NCBI GenBank assembly: GCA_947628325.1
Contig: CANQZL010000018.1
Coordinates: forward strand, 1-14,277
DNA: 14,277 bases
From: an uncultured Bacilli bacterium
GTDB lineage: Bacteria > Bacillota_I > Bacilli_A > RF39 > UBA660
Reading direction: 5' to 3'
Shown here: positions 5,787 to 14,277 of the stretch, piece after piece
Position numbering within the stretch: the stretch's first letter is position 1
Layout: each line of letters begins with the position of its first letter
Program-made: the position numbers and the translations under genes
The notes under the pieces: model-generated
Database searches by the model: none
Seen by the model: only the letters and a program-made list of their open reading frames with translations
Told to the model about the DNA's origin: nothing

Positions 5787-8700
5787 TTATTTAATAGTAG
5801 CTTTTGGTAAAGAATTATATTCTTTTAAATTTGTAATAGATGTTGATGTACTAGTTAATCTTTGACCATCTAACTTAATAGCATCATCTACTCTATATAG
5901 GTATGCACGAATACTTGAACTATTTTTTAGCATTTCTGTATATTGTTCTTCAGTCATTACATATAACCAAGTTCCATCAGCTATTTCATAAACACTATTA
6001 TCTGAGTTTAATTCAGCATATAGATATTGTTTTCCACCATATACTTTTTGATCATCTTCTGCATCAGCAATTAAGACAACATTGAATGATGGATTACCAC
6101 GATAAGAACCTTGAATAATAACTGAACCAGCTTTTACTATTTCATCATCTTTACAACCATCTTTAATAGGGCAATAGTCTTCAGATAATATAGCAATCAT
6201 TGGATTTCCTTCTTCATCATTTTCAAAATCAACATTATCTCCAGGAGGAGCAATAACATCAATTTCAGCTCCAGATATACCATTTTTATTACCTACAGCT
6301 TCTATCTTAATATAAGAAACATTACTATAAGTCCATAGTTGACTTTCACTATCAGTACCTTGTCCCATAAAGTAAACTAAATCAGTATAATCATTACCTT
6401 CATTTAATTCAAAAGTACCAGTTCTAGCTAAAGTCCATTCAACTTTATCACTACTTACATAAATATTATACTTTGTAATTACATTACTTAATAATGTTCC
6501 ATTAACTAAAGCAGCTTTATACTTAATACCACTAATAGATAATCTATCATTTAAGTTAATAATTACATAAGGACTTTCACTATCAGTAACAAGACCACTA
6601 CCATCTTGAGCTAGTTTCTTGTATTTAACAGTACCATTAAAGTATGTATCATTTTTACCATCAATTAATTTATTAACTTCAAGTAAAGAATAATCCATAT
6701 CTTCATCTTCATAATCTATTATTTCTTGAGCATCTTTAACATTAGATTCAATAGTAAATGTATTTTTAATTACACTTCCATCATGAGATATTTTAATTTC
6801 ATCTAATACTTTAGCATCAGTCTTATTTAATAAGTAGTCATAAGCTACTATAGAATATTTATAAGCTCTATTATTTTCTGCTCCAATATTATCTATAAAT
6901 TCATGTTTATCTCCTTGAACAAATCCAATAGAAACCCCATTACGTAATATCTCATAACCTAATATTTTATCAGAATCTTTAGTAACATCAAAAGATAATG
7001 TTACACGTTTATTTTTATTATCAGCTGTTTGAATACTTGCTGTAACTTCAGTTGAAGTATCCATTGCTGTATTATTACTTAAACGATATCTTCTAGCACT
7101 ATCATTTAAATAGTAAATAGCTTTAGTTTCTTTTTCTAAATTAAGTTCTTTAATTTCTTTACTTACTTCTTCAGAAGCAATTAATCCCCAAGTAGCAAAG
7201 AAATCAGTTAAGTCTTTATTAGCAGCTTTACTAGCAAATAGTATTAGTAAATCATCTTTACTATATTTTTTAGTACTATTATCAAATGTTCTTGATTCTT
7301 TATTTATTCTTGAATATATAGAATTAACATCATCAAAAGTTTTATTATCATCATAAGCTAAATGTAATTGCCAGTACATACCAAGTTGAACGAATACATT
7401 TTGAGCTCTACCTTGAGTATGAGAAGTAACTTTTTCATATATTTTTGAATATATTCCACTACCTTCTAATCTAGATAGATCTTTATCATTACTTGTTTGA
7501 GCAAGTAAAGCATAAACATTATTAGTTACTTCAGCAAATACTGTATTACCTTGATTAATTTGATGTCCTATTTCATGACTTATTCCCCAACCAAAGTAAC
7601 CAGTTGCATCATCACTATTACGATGAGCTTGTACTAAACCAGCAATAGAACCATATTCAATACCAACATGATAACCACCTGCATACATAAATGCTCCATC
7701 AAACATTGTCATATAACGAATATTAATACGAGCAGCTGGTATTTCATCTTTAGGATTTGAAGCTCCTTCTTCTAAACCTTTATGTCTATAAAACATTTTC
7801 ATCATTTCATCAAATGCTTCTGTAGATTCATATAATCTTTCTACTTTTTCATCTAATGTAGATGATACATCATTTAAAGCATTTAATACAGCAACACTTG
7901 ATACTGACCACAAACCATGTCTTGTAACAATTTCTGTTGAACCCAAAACACCAGTTTTACTATCAAATGCTTTACCTTGTGAAACATATAATGAATTTAA
8001 TGAACTATTAAATTTTTCTAATTCTTCAATATAAGTTCTTAAAGCATCTTTCTTTTCTTTTTCAGTAGTAAGTAAAGTAGTATCTACCATAGGTATTTTA
8101 GTTCCACCACTAACTCTAACTTTAATAGGATTATTTTCATCAGGTGTTGAAGTATAACGTACATAAATACTTCCACCTCTTTCTAAAGTAGAACTACCTA
8201 TTTGTTCAATCGTAATAGTATTTTGACCATTTACTAAACGATATGATTTATTCCAAGCATTTGCTTCTGCATGATACTGAGTATATACTAATTCAATATT
8301 AGCTTTACTCTTATTACCTACATAAACATTAATAGTATCACCTGGTTTTACAACAACTCCTAATGGTTGATAATCATTAATTGTCATTGCAAATCCTAAA
8401 TGTCCATTATAAGTATTAGATATCTTTGGATTTAATGTAATAACATCATTTAAAGCTCTATCATTTAAGATATCTTCAGCATATTTTAAATCACTAAGAA
8501 TTACATCACGATATGGATTATATTCATTATTATCCATAACATCTGCTCTTTTTCTTAATTCATCAATTTTAGCTTGATTAACTCCATCAGCTAATTCAAC
8601 TCTTAAGTCATCTACAAATAATTTAGCAACATCATCTACTAATGAATCATATTCATATATTTTAACTTCATTAAATTCAATTGGAGCTTTAGGAGCAGTT

Positions 8701-10904
8701 AATCCAAATTGAATAGCAGTTGCTGTAATAGGTTCATATGTTCTAATTACATAATAAACTCTATTATTTTCATCTTTCTTAGTAGATAAATTAGCATATA
8801 CTACTTTTCTATCAGCTTCTTTATAAGAATCATTTTCAAAGTAATAAACTTTTAAATCATTTTCATTACTTTTCTTAATAGAAGATGTATAAGAATCAGG
8901 TACAGTTAAAACGAATTCATTCATTTTATAACTTTTATCAAGTACAATAATTGGTGCTCCCATATTAGAATAATGTGCATTAATTTGCCAATCATTAACA
9001 CTATAGTAAGTATTAAATTTATCATCAACTATTGAGAATTTATTATCATCAGTCATTGTTCCAGTTGAATAAATAACATCTTTAATATGGTTATTCTTTT
9101 CTTCATTTGATTCAGTATTAATTAGTTTATATTTAGGAACAATTGTTACATCAGCTTTTAAAGTCTTAGCTTTAACAATAGTTGACTTATCTCCTTCTCC
9201 TAAATCATTATTTCCTGTCAAATAAGCTTCATAAGTAACTCCATCTTTTAATCCTTTTAAAGTATAAGGACCTTTAGTAAGAGTTTCATTAACTTTTAAC
9301 CATTCTTCAGTTCCTTCTTCACGATAGTAAATATTATAAGATTTAGTATCTTCCATATCTTGCCATTTAAATGTTATTCCAGAATATGTAGGAGTAGCAA
9401 CTACCATATCTACTGCTGGAGGTCTTCTTGTTGCTTGAGGTATAGCTATAATAGGTTCTTTTGTCCAACCACTACGCCATTCTTGATTTACTGATTGTAA
9501 TTCTATTTTATAAGTTGCATAATTTTTTAAATCTTCAATTGTAAATGTTGTATAAGTAGTTTGATAAATCACTCCATCTTTTTGTGGACCAGTAATTCTA
9601 ATTTCATATCCTGTAACATTAGGTACAGCTTCAAAAGATACTGTTATTTGTTCACTAACACTAGTATCAATTTTTACATTTTTAGGAGTATAAAAATTAT
9701 CAGGCATTTTTGTTTCAACTTTAACATTATTTAAGAATTCAACTTTCGCAATATCAGCTAATCTATTAGTTTTATTAGCAGTAACTACTATTGTTACTTT
9801 CTTAACAGCAGTTTGCTTTCCTAATTTAATTTCTTTTACTCCTTCAGCTAATTCTTCAGTAAACAAATGAATACCTTGCGTTTCTTTACCTTCAGGAGTA
9901 TATTCTTTTACTTCACCATTGATATCTTCAACAAGAATTTTCATTGATTCAGGTTCAGATTGTCCTACAGCAATTCTTATTGAATCCATTAATATAGATT
10001 CATTATTATCTTTACCACTCAAATCAATTCCAAGTTCTATAGGCTCTTCATCATTTTGTTGTAATGAAACAACTCCCTCTTCTGTAAATAATGCACTTAA
10101 ATCAGCACTATTTTCTGCTACAATCCCTTCAGGTACTTCAAAAGAAACATTTTCACCACTAATAATAGCATTTGTATCTTCTATTTTAGCCGTTCCTTTT
10201 GGATTAGTAATCATTGCTGTAATATAGTTTAAATCAGCAATATCAACTTTACCATCTAAGTTTAAATCATTTTCTAAATCATTATTTTCCATAGATTTAA
10301 ACATTAAATTAGTATCGTCTTCATTAACTTTTCCATCATTAGTTATATCCCCAATTTCAAACATTCCTGCTTCATCAGTAATTCTAACTCTTTTTGAAAA
10401 GTCATCCAATGTTACATCGACTTTATACGTAACAAAATGTTTTCCACTTAATTCAATAGTGTATTTACCTTTATCTAATGAATATAGATTAACACTTATA
10501 TATACTACATTAGTTGTTTTAGATACACCACTTAGTAAATACCCATCTTTATTACGTTCAGTTGCTACAACACGAATATTATCTTGATTACCAAGTTTAA
10601 TACTTTCTTCATAATATCCATCACTTGGTTTATTAACATTATTTAAATCTACTACAGCTTTATGATTATCTTTATCATATATTGTAAAAATAATATTATT
10701 TTCCTCACGATTTCTTATTGGAAGAACTAAATGTGTTTCAACTTCGATGTCTCCCTTTGCTTCTATACTCTCCATAGGTACTATATCAGTTTTCTTTTCT
10801 TCTACAGTATCAGAAAGAGCATAAGCTACAAAAGGACTAATCATATTAAATAGTATTCCTACCATTAATAATATTGATAACAATTTACTTATTATCTTTC
10901 TCAT
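5787..10904 (-). CDS. Secreted M60-family zinc metalloprotease with dockerin, Fn3-like and discoidin-like modules
   Basis: The product has 1705 residues. M60 (enhancin/SslE/ZmpA-like) proteases cleave mucin-type O-glycoproteins outside the cell. A signal peptide spans 1-29 (AYA). Residues 55-180 form a beta-rich module that leads into a dockerin at 185-235, with two calcium loops: GDITNDGKVNEDD (185-197) and DLNLDGKVDIADL (213-225). Residues 245-395 are a beta-rich, discoidin-like region. Fn3-like domains lie at about 405-490 and 495-582, and an F5/8-type (CBM32-like) domain at about 605-752. The M60 part spans about 830-1200, with HEIGH at 1110-1114 and the third zinc ligand Glu1125, matching HExxHx(8-28)E. 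An Fn3-like domain (about 1288-1375), a discoidin-like domain (1380-1552) and an unassigned tail with Cys1578/Cys1584 follow. The start has GAGGAG upstream. The gene sits 17 bases before the cohesin gene. The catalytic motif is intact and no frameshift is seen. Confidence 0.93.
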   Translation of the reverse strand: MRKIISKLLSILLMVGILFNMISPFVAYALSDTVEEKKTDIVPMESIEAKGDIEVETHLVLPIRNREENNIIFTIYDKDNHKAVVDLNNVNKPSDGYYEESIKLGNQDNIRVVATERNKDGYLLSGVSKTTNVVYISVNLYSLDKGKYTIELSGKHFVTYKVDVTLDDFSKRVRITDEAGMFEIGDITNDGKVNEDDTNLMFKSMENNDLENDLNLDGKVDIADLNYITAMITNPKGTAKIEDTNAIISGENVSFEVPEGIVAENSADLSALFTEEGVVSLQQNDEEPIELGIDLSGKDNNESILMDSIRIAVGQSEPESMKILVEDINGEVKEYTPEGKETQGIHLFTEELAEGVKEIKLGKQTAVKKVTIVVTANKTNRLADIAKVEFLNNVKVETKMPDNFYTPKNVKIDTSVSEQITVSFEAVPNVTGYEIRITGPQKDGVIYQTTYTTFTIEDLKNYATYKIELQSVNQEWRSGWTKEPIIAIPQATRRPPAVDMVVATPTYSGITFKWQDMEDTKSYNIYYREEGTEEWLKVNETLTKGPYTLKGLKDGVTYEAYLTGNNDLGEGDKSTIVKAKTLKADVTIVPKYKLINTESNEEKNNHIKDVIYSTGTMTDDNKFSIVDDKFNTYYSVNDWQINAHYSNMGAPIIVLDKSYKMNEFVLTVPDSYTSSIKKSNENDLKVYYFENDSYKEADRKVVYANLSTKKDENNRVYYVIRTYEPITATAIQFGLTAPKAPIEFNEVKIYEYDSLVDDVAKLFVDDLRVELADGVNQAKIDELRKRADVMDNNEYNPYRDVILSDLKYAEDILNDRALNDVITLNPKISNTYNGHLGFAMTINDYQPLGVVVKPGDTINVYVGNKSKANIELVYTQYHAEANAWNKSYRLVNGQNTITIEQIGSSTLERGGSIYVRYTSTPDENNPIKVRVSGGTKIPMVDTTLLTTEKEKKDALRTYIEELEKFNSSLNSLYVSQGKAFDSKTGVLGSTEIVTRHGLWSVSSVAVLNALNDVSSTLDEKVERLYESTEAFDEMMKMFYRHKGLEEGASNPKDEIPAARINIRYMTMFDGAFMYAGGYHVGIEYGSIAGLVQAHRNSDDATGYFGWGISHEIGHQINQGNTVFAEVTNNVYALLAQTSNDKDLSRLEGSGIYSKIYEKVTSHTQGRAQNVFVQLGMYWQLHLAYDDNKTFDDVNSIYSRINKESRTFDNSTKKYSKDDLLILFASKAANKDLTDFFATWGLIASEEVSKEIKELNLEKETKAIYYLNDSARRYRLSNNTAMDTSTEVTASIQTADNKNKRVTLSFDVTKDSDKILGYEILRNGVSIGFVQGDKHEFIDNIGAENNRAYKYSIVAYDYLLNKTDAKVLDEIKISHDGSVIKNTFTIESNVKDAQEIIDYEDEDMDYSLLEVNKLIDGKNDTYFNGTVKYKKLAQDGSGLVTDSESPYVIINLNDRLSISGIKYKAALVNGTLLSNVITKYNIYVSSDKVEWTLARTGTFELNEGNDYTDLVYFMGQGTDSESQLWTYSNVSYIKIEAVGNKNGISGAEIDVIAPPGDNVDFENDEEGNPMIAILSEDYCPIKDGCKDDEIVKAGSVIIQGSYRGNPSFNVVLIADAEDDQKVYGGKQYLYAELNSDNSVYEIADGTWLYVMTEEQYTEMLKNSSSIRAYLYRVDDAIKLDGQRLTSTSTSITNLKEYNSLPKATIK

Positions 10905-10929
10905 TCAAAACTCTCCTCTCTATTAGTTT

Positions 10930-10958
10930 ATTTTATATTATGAAACCCATTAAATCAA
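10930..10958 (-). promoter_or_regulatory. Putative promoter of the M60-cohesin operon
   Basis: The minus strand reads TTGATT (10953-10958), a 17-base spacer, then TAAAAT (10930-10935), about 25 bases from the M60 start codon. It lies after the terminator of the upstream M26 gene, as expected for an independent operon. Chance matches are common in such A/T-rich sequence. Confidence 0.4.
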
Positions 10959-11051
10959 TTAAAACTTACATTATTTTATGCTTATTTTACTAAAAATTTC
11001 ATCCCCATAATTATCAAAAAAATAATTACTAAAATATTATTTAAAACATTA

Positions 11052-11083
11052 AAAAATCATCGACATTAAAATCGATGATTTTT
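11052..11083 (-). terminator. Intrinsic terminator of the M26 protease gene
   Basis: AAAAATCATCGA pairs perfectly with TCGATGATTTTT (12 bp, eight-base loop), ending in a U-tract and lying two bases after the stop codon. The A and T flanks make it usable in both directions, but only the minus strand has a gene ending here. Confidence 0.85.
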
Positions 11084-11085
11084 AT

Positions 11086-14000
11086 CTATGAAACTTCTTT
11101 TAACTTAGGTAAATCATCCTCAGTAATTTGATCATTACTATCTTTAAGTTTAGGTAAATCAATATCTTCTTCATCTAAGACTTCTTCAGCTTCAGTAACT
11201 ACTTCTTCTTGTACTTCTTCTACTGGAGCTTCTTCAGTCTCTAAGTCATTATCATCTTCTAAATCATCAATAGTATCATTACTTTCTAAATATTTATCTT
11301 CTTCTATTTCTTCAGTTTCATCAATTCCTTCATTAGTAGAATCTTCCATATTATCAAGAGAAGAATCACTATTAACAATTATATTTTCATCAAAGGCATA
11401 TTCAATTTTAGGAGGATTATCTCCTTCTAAAACATCAGCAGTCTTCTTTTCAGCTAAACTTGAATAGTCTTCATTAGTTATTATACTTAGACTAGATACA
11501 GCAATTGTACTAGGTACAACAAAATCTTCTACTTCTTGTTTATGAGTACTATCATATACTAATCCTTCAAAGTCATTTGTACCATTCTTCATAGCAAAGT
11601 ATAATTCATCTCTAACAGCAGAACTCTTTTCAAAGTATTTAACTCTTGTACTATTAATATAATTATTACGTTTATCTATATCTTCTTTAGTATTTCCAGG
11701 GAATCTTCTTAAAGCTTCTTCTTGAGCTTCTTTAACTGCTTTAGCATCTTCTTTTAAAGCTTTATAGAATTTATCAAAATATTCATTAACATCAATAATT
11801 TGAATATTTTCAAGATTATCTTCTACATATCCAAATCTATTTTGTCTATATTTTTTAAATGTCATATCTTTATCTTTAGTTATAGTTTGAAGAGCCATTA
11901 AATCAGTTTTATAATCTACTTCTGAATATCTAATATTACCATTATTATCATAAACATAATTAACTCCATCACTAGCTACATTAGGAATAGTTTTTTTAAC
12001 AGAATTAATATTACTATAGTATTCTATATATCCATCATCATATCCAGCATATCCTAACATTTCATAAGCCCACCATTTAATACTATATGAATCAGGTCTT
12101 CCTTCATCATTATGTGGTTGATACCAACGAACTTTAAGTAAATTCTCACATCCATAACGATTAGTTGTCAATGTTGAATAAATAACTCCTGGATACATTA
12201 CTAATTTATTATCATATAAATCATCTAAACTATTTAAATGCATATTTCTAATAGCTTCCTCAGATATTTCTTGATAAACAGTGTGTTGACGTTTTAAATA
12301 TTCATGTCCTGCTAAAGTATTAGTAGCTTCTCTAGGATAACTTACTTGAACAGCTAATTTAGATTGTTCTTCTGGTGTTAATTTTAAGAATGCTTGTCCT
12401 TCTAAGTAATCCATAATATAAACTGTTTCAAACAATTTTTTATAGAAATCCCAAATCTTCTCTTTACTATCAATTCTACTTGGTAGATTATTAACAGCAA
12501 TATTATCTTCTTTAGTAAATTGCATTGATAAATTCATTACAATATCATGAGCATTAAATGTTTGATTTAAGTTTCCATCAGCATAATCTTCTCCACCAGC
12601 ATCAAATCTTCTACCATTATCTTTTAAGAATAATCTAGCATCCATATTATGAGCAGTTTCATGAGACCATGTACGATAAGTCCATTCACCATCTAAAACA
12701 CCTTCTGCTCTCCAAATGATATATGCCCCATTTGCTGTCGCAGCATTACCATCAGCATAAGCCCATTGCCAAATTACTTCATTAAAATTCTTATGGAAAG
12801 GTTCTTGTGTTGAATAAGGATTCTGTGATGTCATTACCCCATTTTCATAAGCAAATCTCTTATCTATTTGAATAGTATGAATATTATTAAACACTTCTGC
12901 ATCCTCAATAATAGCAGCAGCTGTTGTATAGTAATCTTTCATTCTCTTAGTATATGTATCAATTTTCTCTTGGAACTTAGCTTGATCAGCAGGATCAAAT
13001 GGATCATTAATATAAGTTCTTTGTGCTCCTATTATAAATTGTCCAGGTGTCGTAATAATATAAGCTGCTTGTTCAGGAATCGTTATTATAGGTAAGGCAT
13101 AATTATACCAATTAACTCTTGTATTTTTATCCTGTGTACTTATATGATCCCATAATCTATATTCAATATCAGGTCTACCATCAACATTAAGTTCAACTAA
13201 TTTGCCTCTAAATTGATCAGCATACCAATCAGCTACATCCATATCACTTAACATATTAACAAGATATTCTAATAATTCAGGTATATTTGAAAGCCCAGTA
13301 TATTTACTTAAAACATTATAATAAACATCACTAGTTCTATTAGTTTGGAAGTTTTCTTCCTTACTTAAATATCCTTTTACAATCTCTTCAAAAGTCATAC
13401 CACTATCAAAACCATTAGAATTAAATAATATAAAGTCATATAACTTAATACCATTAATTTCTGCATCATAGAAACGTCTAAAGTAATTATATACATATAA
13501 AGCTTTTTCAATACTTTGATCTTTCTTAAGTTCACTTTCTAAATAATCACTAATAGAAATATTAGTATTAGTAACTATATAATCACTATTAGAAATATAT
13601 TTTAGAACAAACTCTCTTAATTCATTTCTTGTTACTTCATTATAAAAGTCTTTATATATTCTACTATCAGTACTAGGTGTTAAAATATCTAAATTATCTA
13701 CATAAGTTAAACTATTTAAGTAATCAACTAAACTATTAACAAGGTTAGAATTATTATCAATTACATAGTGTTTATAAGTATAATCTATTTTTAATTCACT
13801 AATACGATAACTAGCTACCATATCATATACTTTATCAAAACGTAAATTATATTCTTTTCTTTCTCCATTATCAAATATAATAATTAATTTTTGAATCTTT
13901 TTAACATCAGCCGTAGTTAAATATGTAACAACATTACCTTCATTATCAACAGGAACAACATGAATTATTAAATGATTAGCTAAGATACTATCATTATCAA

Positions 14001-14277
14001 TTAATTTAGCTGTATTAACTATTTTAGTACTATCATAGAAAGGCATTAGTATCATTAAATTATTATATAATAATTCTTTTGTTTCATCATAGTCATCTCC
14101 AACTTCATTAATATTAACACTAGAAGTTTTCTCAGTATTAAATGTTGGGAAATCTGCATAAGAAACATTTTTTAAATTCCAAATTTTTTCATCAAATAAA
14201 GCTTTTTTAAATAAGTCACTATCTACCTCATCAGTACTAATATTAGTTATTCCCTCTGTTGTACTTACACTACCATC
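11086..14277 (-). CDS. M26-family (IgA1 protease/ZmpB-like) zinc metalloprotease, 5' end beyond window
   Basis: The frame stays open from the ATG at 14055 to the right edge, so the visible 1063 codons are the C-terminal part of a longer gene. Positions here count from the edge. M26 proteases are secreted, wall-linked enzymes that cleave host proteins such as IgA1 or mucins. Residues about 70-330 match the M26 N-terminal domain (LMILMPFYDSTKIV, ADVKKIQKLIIIFDNGE, YRISEL). The catalytic domain has HETAH at 539-543 and Glu563 in the GRRFDAGGEDYADG stretch, where streptococcal ZmpB/ZmpC have a GRR...GPE pattern, then YIMDYLEGQAFLKL. Residues about 946-1063 are a long acidic tail ending in two DLPKLK copies. 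No transmembrane helix or sorting signal follows; in relatives the anchor lies near the N-terminus. A terminator follows the stop. Confidence 0.9.
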   Translation of the reverse strand, partial: DGSVSTTEGITNISTDEVDSDLFKKALFDEKIWNLKNVSYADFPTFNTEKTSSVNINEVGDDYDETKELLYNNLMILMPFYDSTKIVNTAKLIDNDSILANHLIIHVVPVDNEGNVVTYLTTADVKKIQKLIIIFDNGERKEYNLRFDKVYDMVASYRISELKIDYTYKHYVIDNNSNLVNSLVDYLNSLTYVDNLDILTPSTDSRIYKDFYNEVTRNELREFVLKYISNSDYIVTNTNISISDYLESELKKDQSIEKALYVYNYFRRFYDAEINGIKLYDFILFNSNGFDSGMTFEEIVKGYLSKEENFQTNRTSDVYYNVLSKYTGLSNIPELLEYLVNMLSDMDVADWYADQFRGKLVELNVDGRPDIEYRLWDHISTQDKNTRVNWYNYALPIITIPEQAAYIITTPGQFIIGAQRTYINDPFDPADQAKFQEKIDTYTKRMKDYYTTAAAIIEDAEVFNNIHTIQIDKRFAYENGVMTSQNPYSTQEPFHKNFNEVIWQWAYADGNAATANGAYIIWRAEGVLDGEWTYRTWSHETAHNMDARLFLKDNGRRFDAGGEDYADGNLNQTFNAHDIVMNLSMQFTKEDNIAVNNLPSRIDSKEKIWDFYKKLFETVYIMDYLEGQAFLKLTPEEQSKLAVQVSYPREATNTLAGHEYLKRQHTVYQEISEEAIRNMHLNSLDDLYDNKLVMYPGVIYSTLTTNRYGCENLLKVRWYQPHNDEGRPDSYSIKWWAYEMLGYAGYDDGYIEYYSNINSVKKTIPNVASDGVNYVYDNNGNIRYSEVDYKTDLMALQTITKDKDMTFKKYRQNRFGYVEDNLENIQIIDVNEYFDKFYKALKEDAKAVKEAQEEALRRFPGNTKEDIDKRNNYINSTRVKYFEKSSAVRDELYFAMKNGTNDFEGLVYDSTHKQEVEDFVVPSTIAVSSLSIITNEDYSSLAEKKTADVLEGDNPPKIEYAFDENIIVNSDSSLDNMEDSTNEGIDETEEIEEDKYLESNDTIDDLEDDNDLETEEAPVEEVQEEVVTEAEEVLDEEDIDLPKLKDSNDQITEDDLPKLKEVS

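Larger units (their letters stand above)
10905..11085. other. Intergenic region between the M26 and M60 genes
   Basis: These 181 bases hold the M26 terminator (11052-11083), the putative M60 promoter (10930-10958) and the GAGGAG ribosome site just before the M60 ATG. The middle part (about 10960-11050) is A/T-rich with no open frame or clear inverted repeat. Confidence 0.7.

Noticed and set aside
5903..6085. 60-residue plus-strand frame opposite the M60 gene
   Set aside because: Antisense shadow of an intact coding region with improbable His/Leu-rich composition.
9919..10227. 102-residue plus-strand frame opposite the M60 gene
   Set aside because: Ser/Ile-rich antisense shadow of well-conserved protein domains; no promoter or ribosome site.
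12868..13095. 75-residue plus-strand frame opposite the M26 gene
   Set aside because: Antisense shadow with low-complexity composition across a conserved protease domain.

Overview
The window is very A+T-rich, densely coded and uses the standard genetic code: Trp is TGG in the large proteins and TGA ends the CarD-like gene. Low-GC codon use, Gram-positive Shine-Dalgarno sites, very large secreted multidomain metalloproteases and a CarD-family protein point to a low-GC Bacillota, plausibly a host-associated Bacilli or Erysipelotrichia-like lineage. That placement is inference; no rRNA or other marker gene is present.

Left part (1-3621), housekeeping-like genes. A formate/nitrite-transporter family protein (minus strand, cut by the left edge), a MATE efflux pump (minus) and a flavin reductase-like FMN-binding protein (minus) are followed by a divergent plus-strand pair. 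That pair is a CarD-family RNA polymerase-binding regulator whose stop codon overlaps the start of a 60-residue protein resembling the C-terminal domain of the RNA polymerase alpha subunit. A strong hairpin terminator closes the pair and may also work from the other side.

Right part (3622-14277), all minus strand, an extracellular/surface gene cluster. In transcription order: an M26 (IgA1 protease/ZmpB-like) zinc metalloprotease whose 5' end lies beyond the right edge; its own terminator; a 1705-residue secreted M60-family (mucin-type glycoprotein) metalloprotease carrying an internal dockerin plus Fn3-like and discoidin-like modules; 17 bases later, a 311-residue membrane-anchored protein with a cohesin-like domain on a long Ser/Glu/Pro stalk; a terminator; and a 370-residue membrane-anchored protein with OB-like and bacterial Ig-like domains.

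The central biological idea is that the dockerin of the M60 protease and the cohesin-like domain of the adjacent, apparently co-transcribed anchor form a two-gene, surface-tethered protease: a minimal cellulosome-like device for host glycoproteins rather than cellulose. The M26 protease next door fits the same host-facing theme. The second notable arrangement is the CarD / alpha-CTD-like overlapping gene pair. No mobile elements, CRISPR arrays, tRNAs or rRNAs were seen, and no gene-free stretch exceeds 300 bases.
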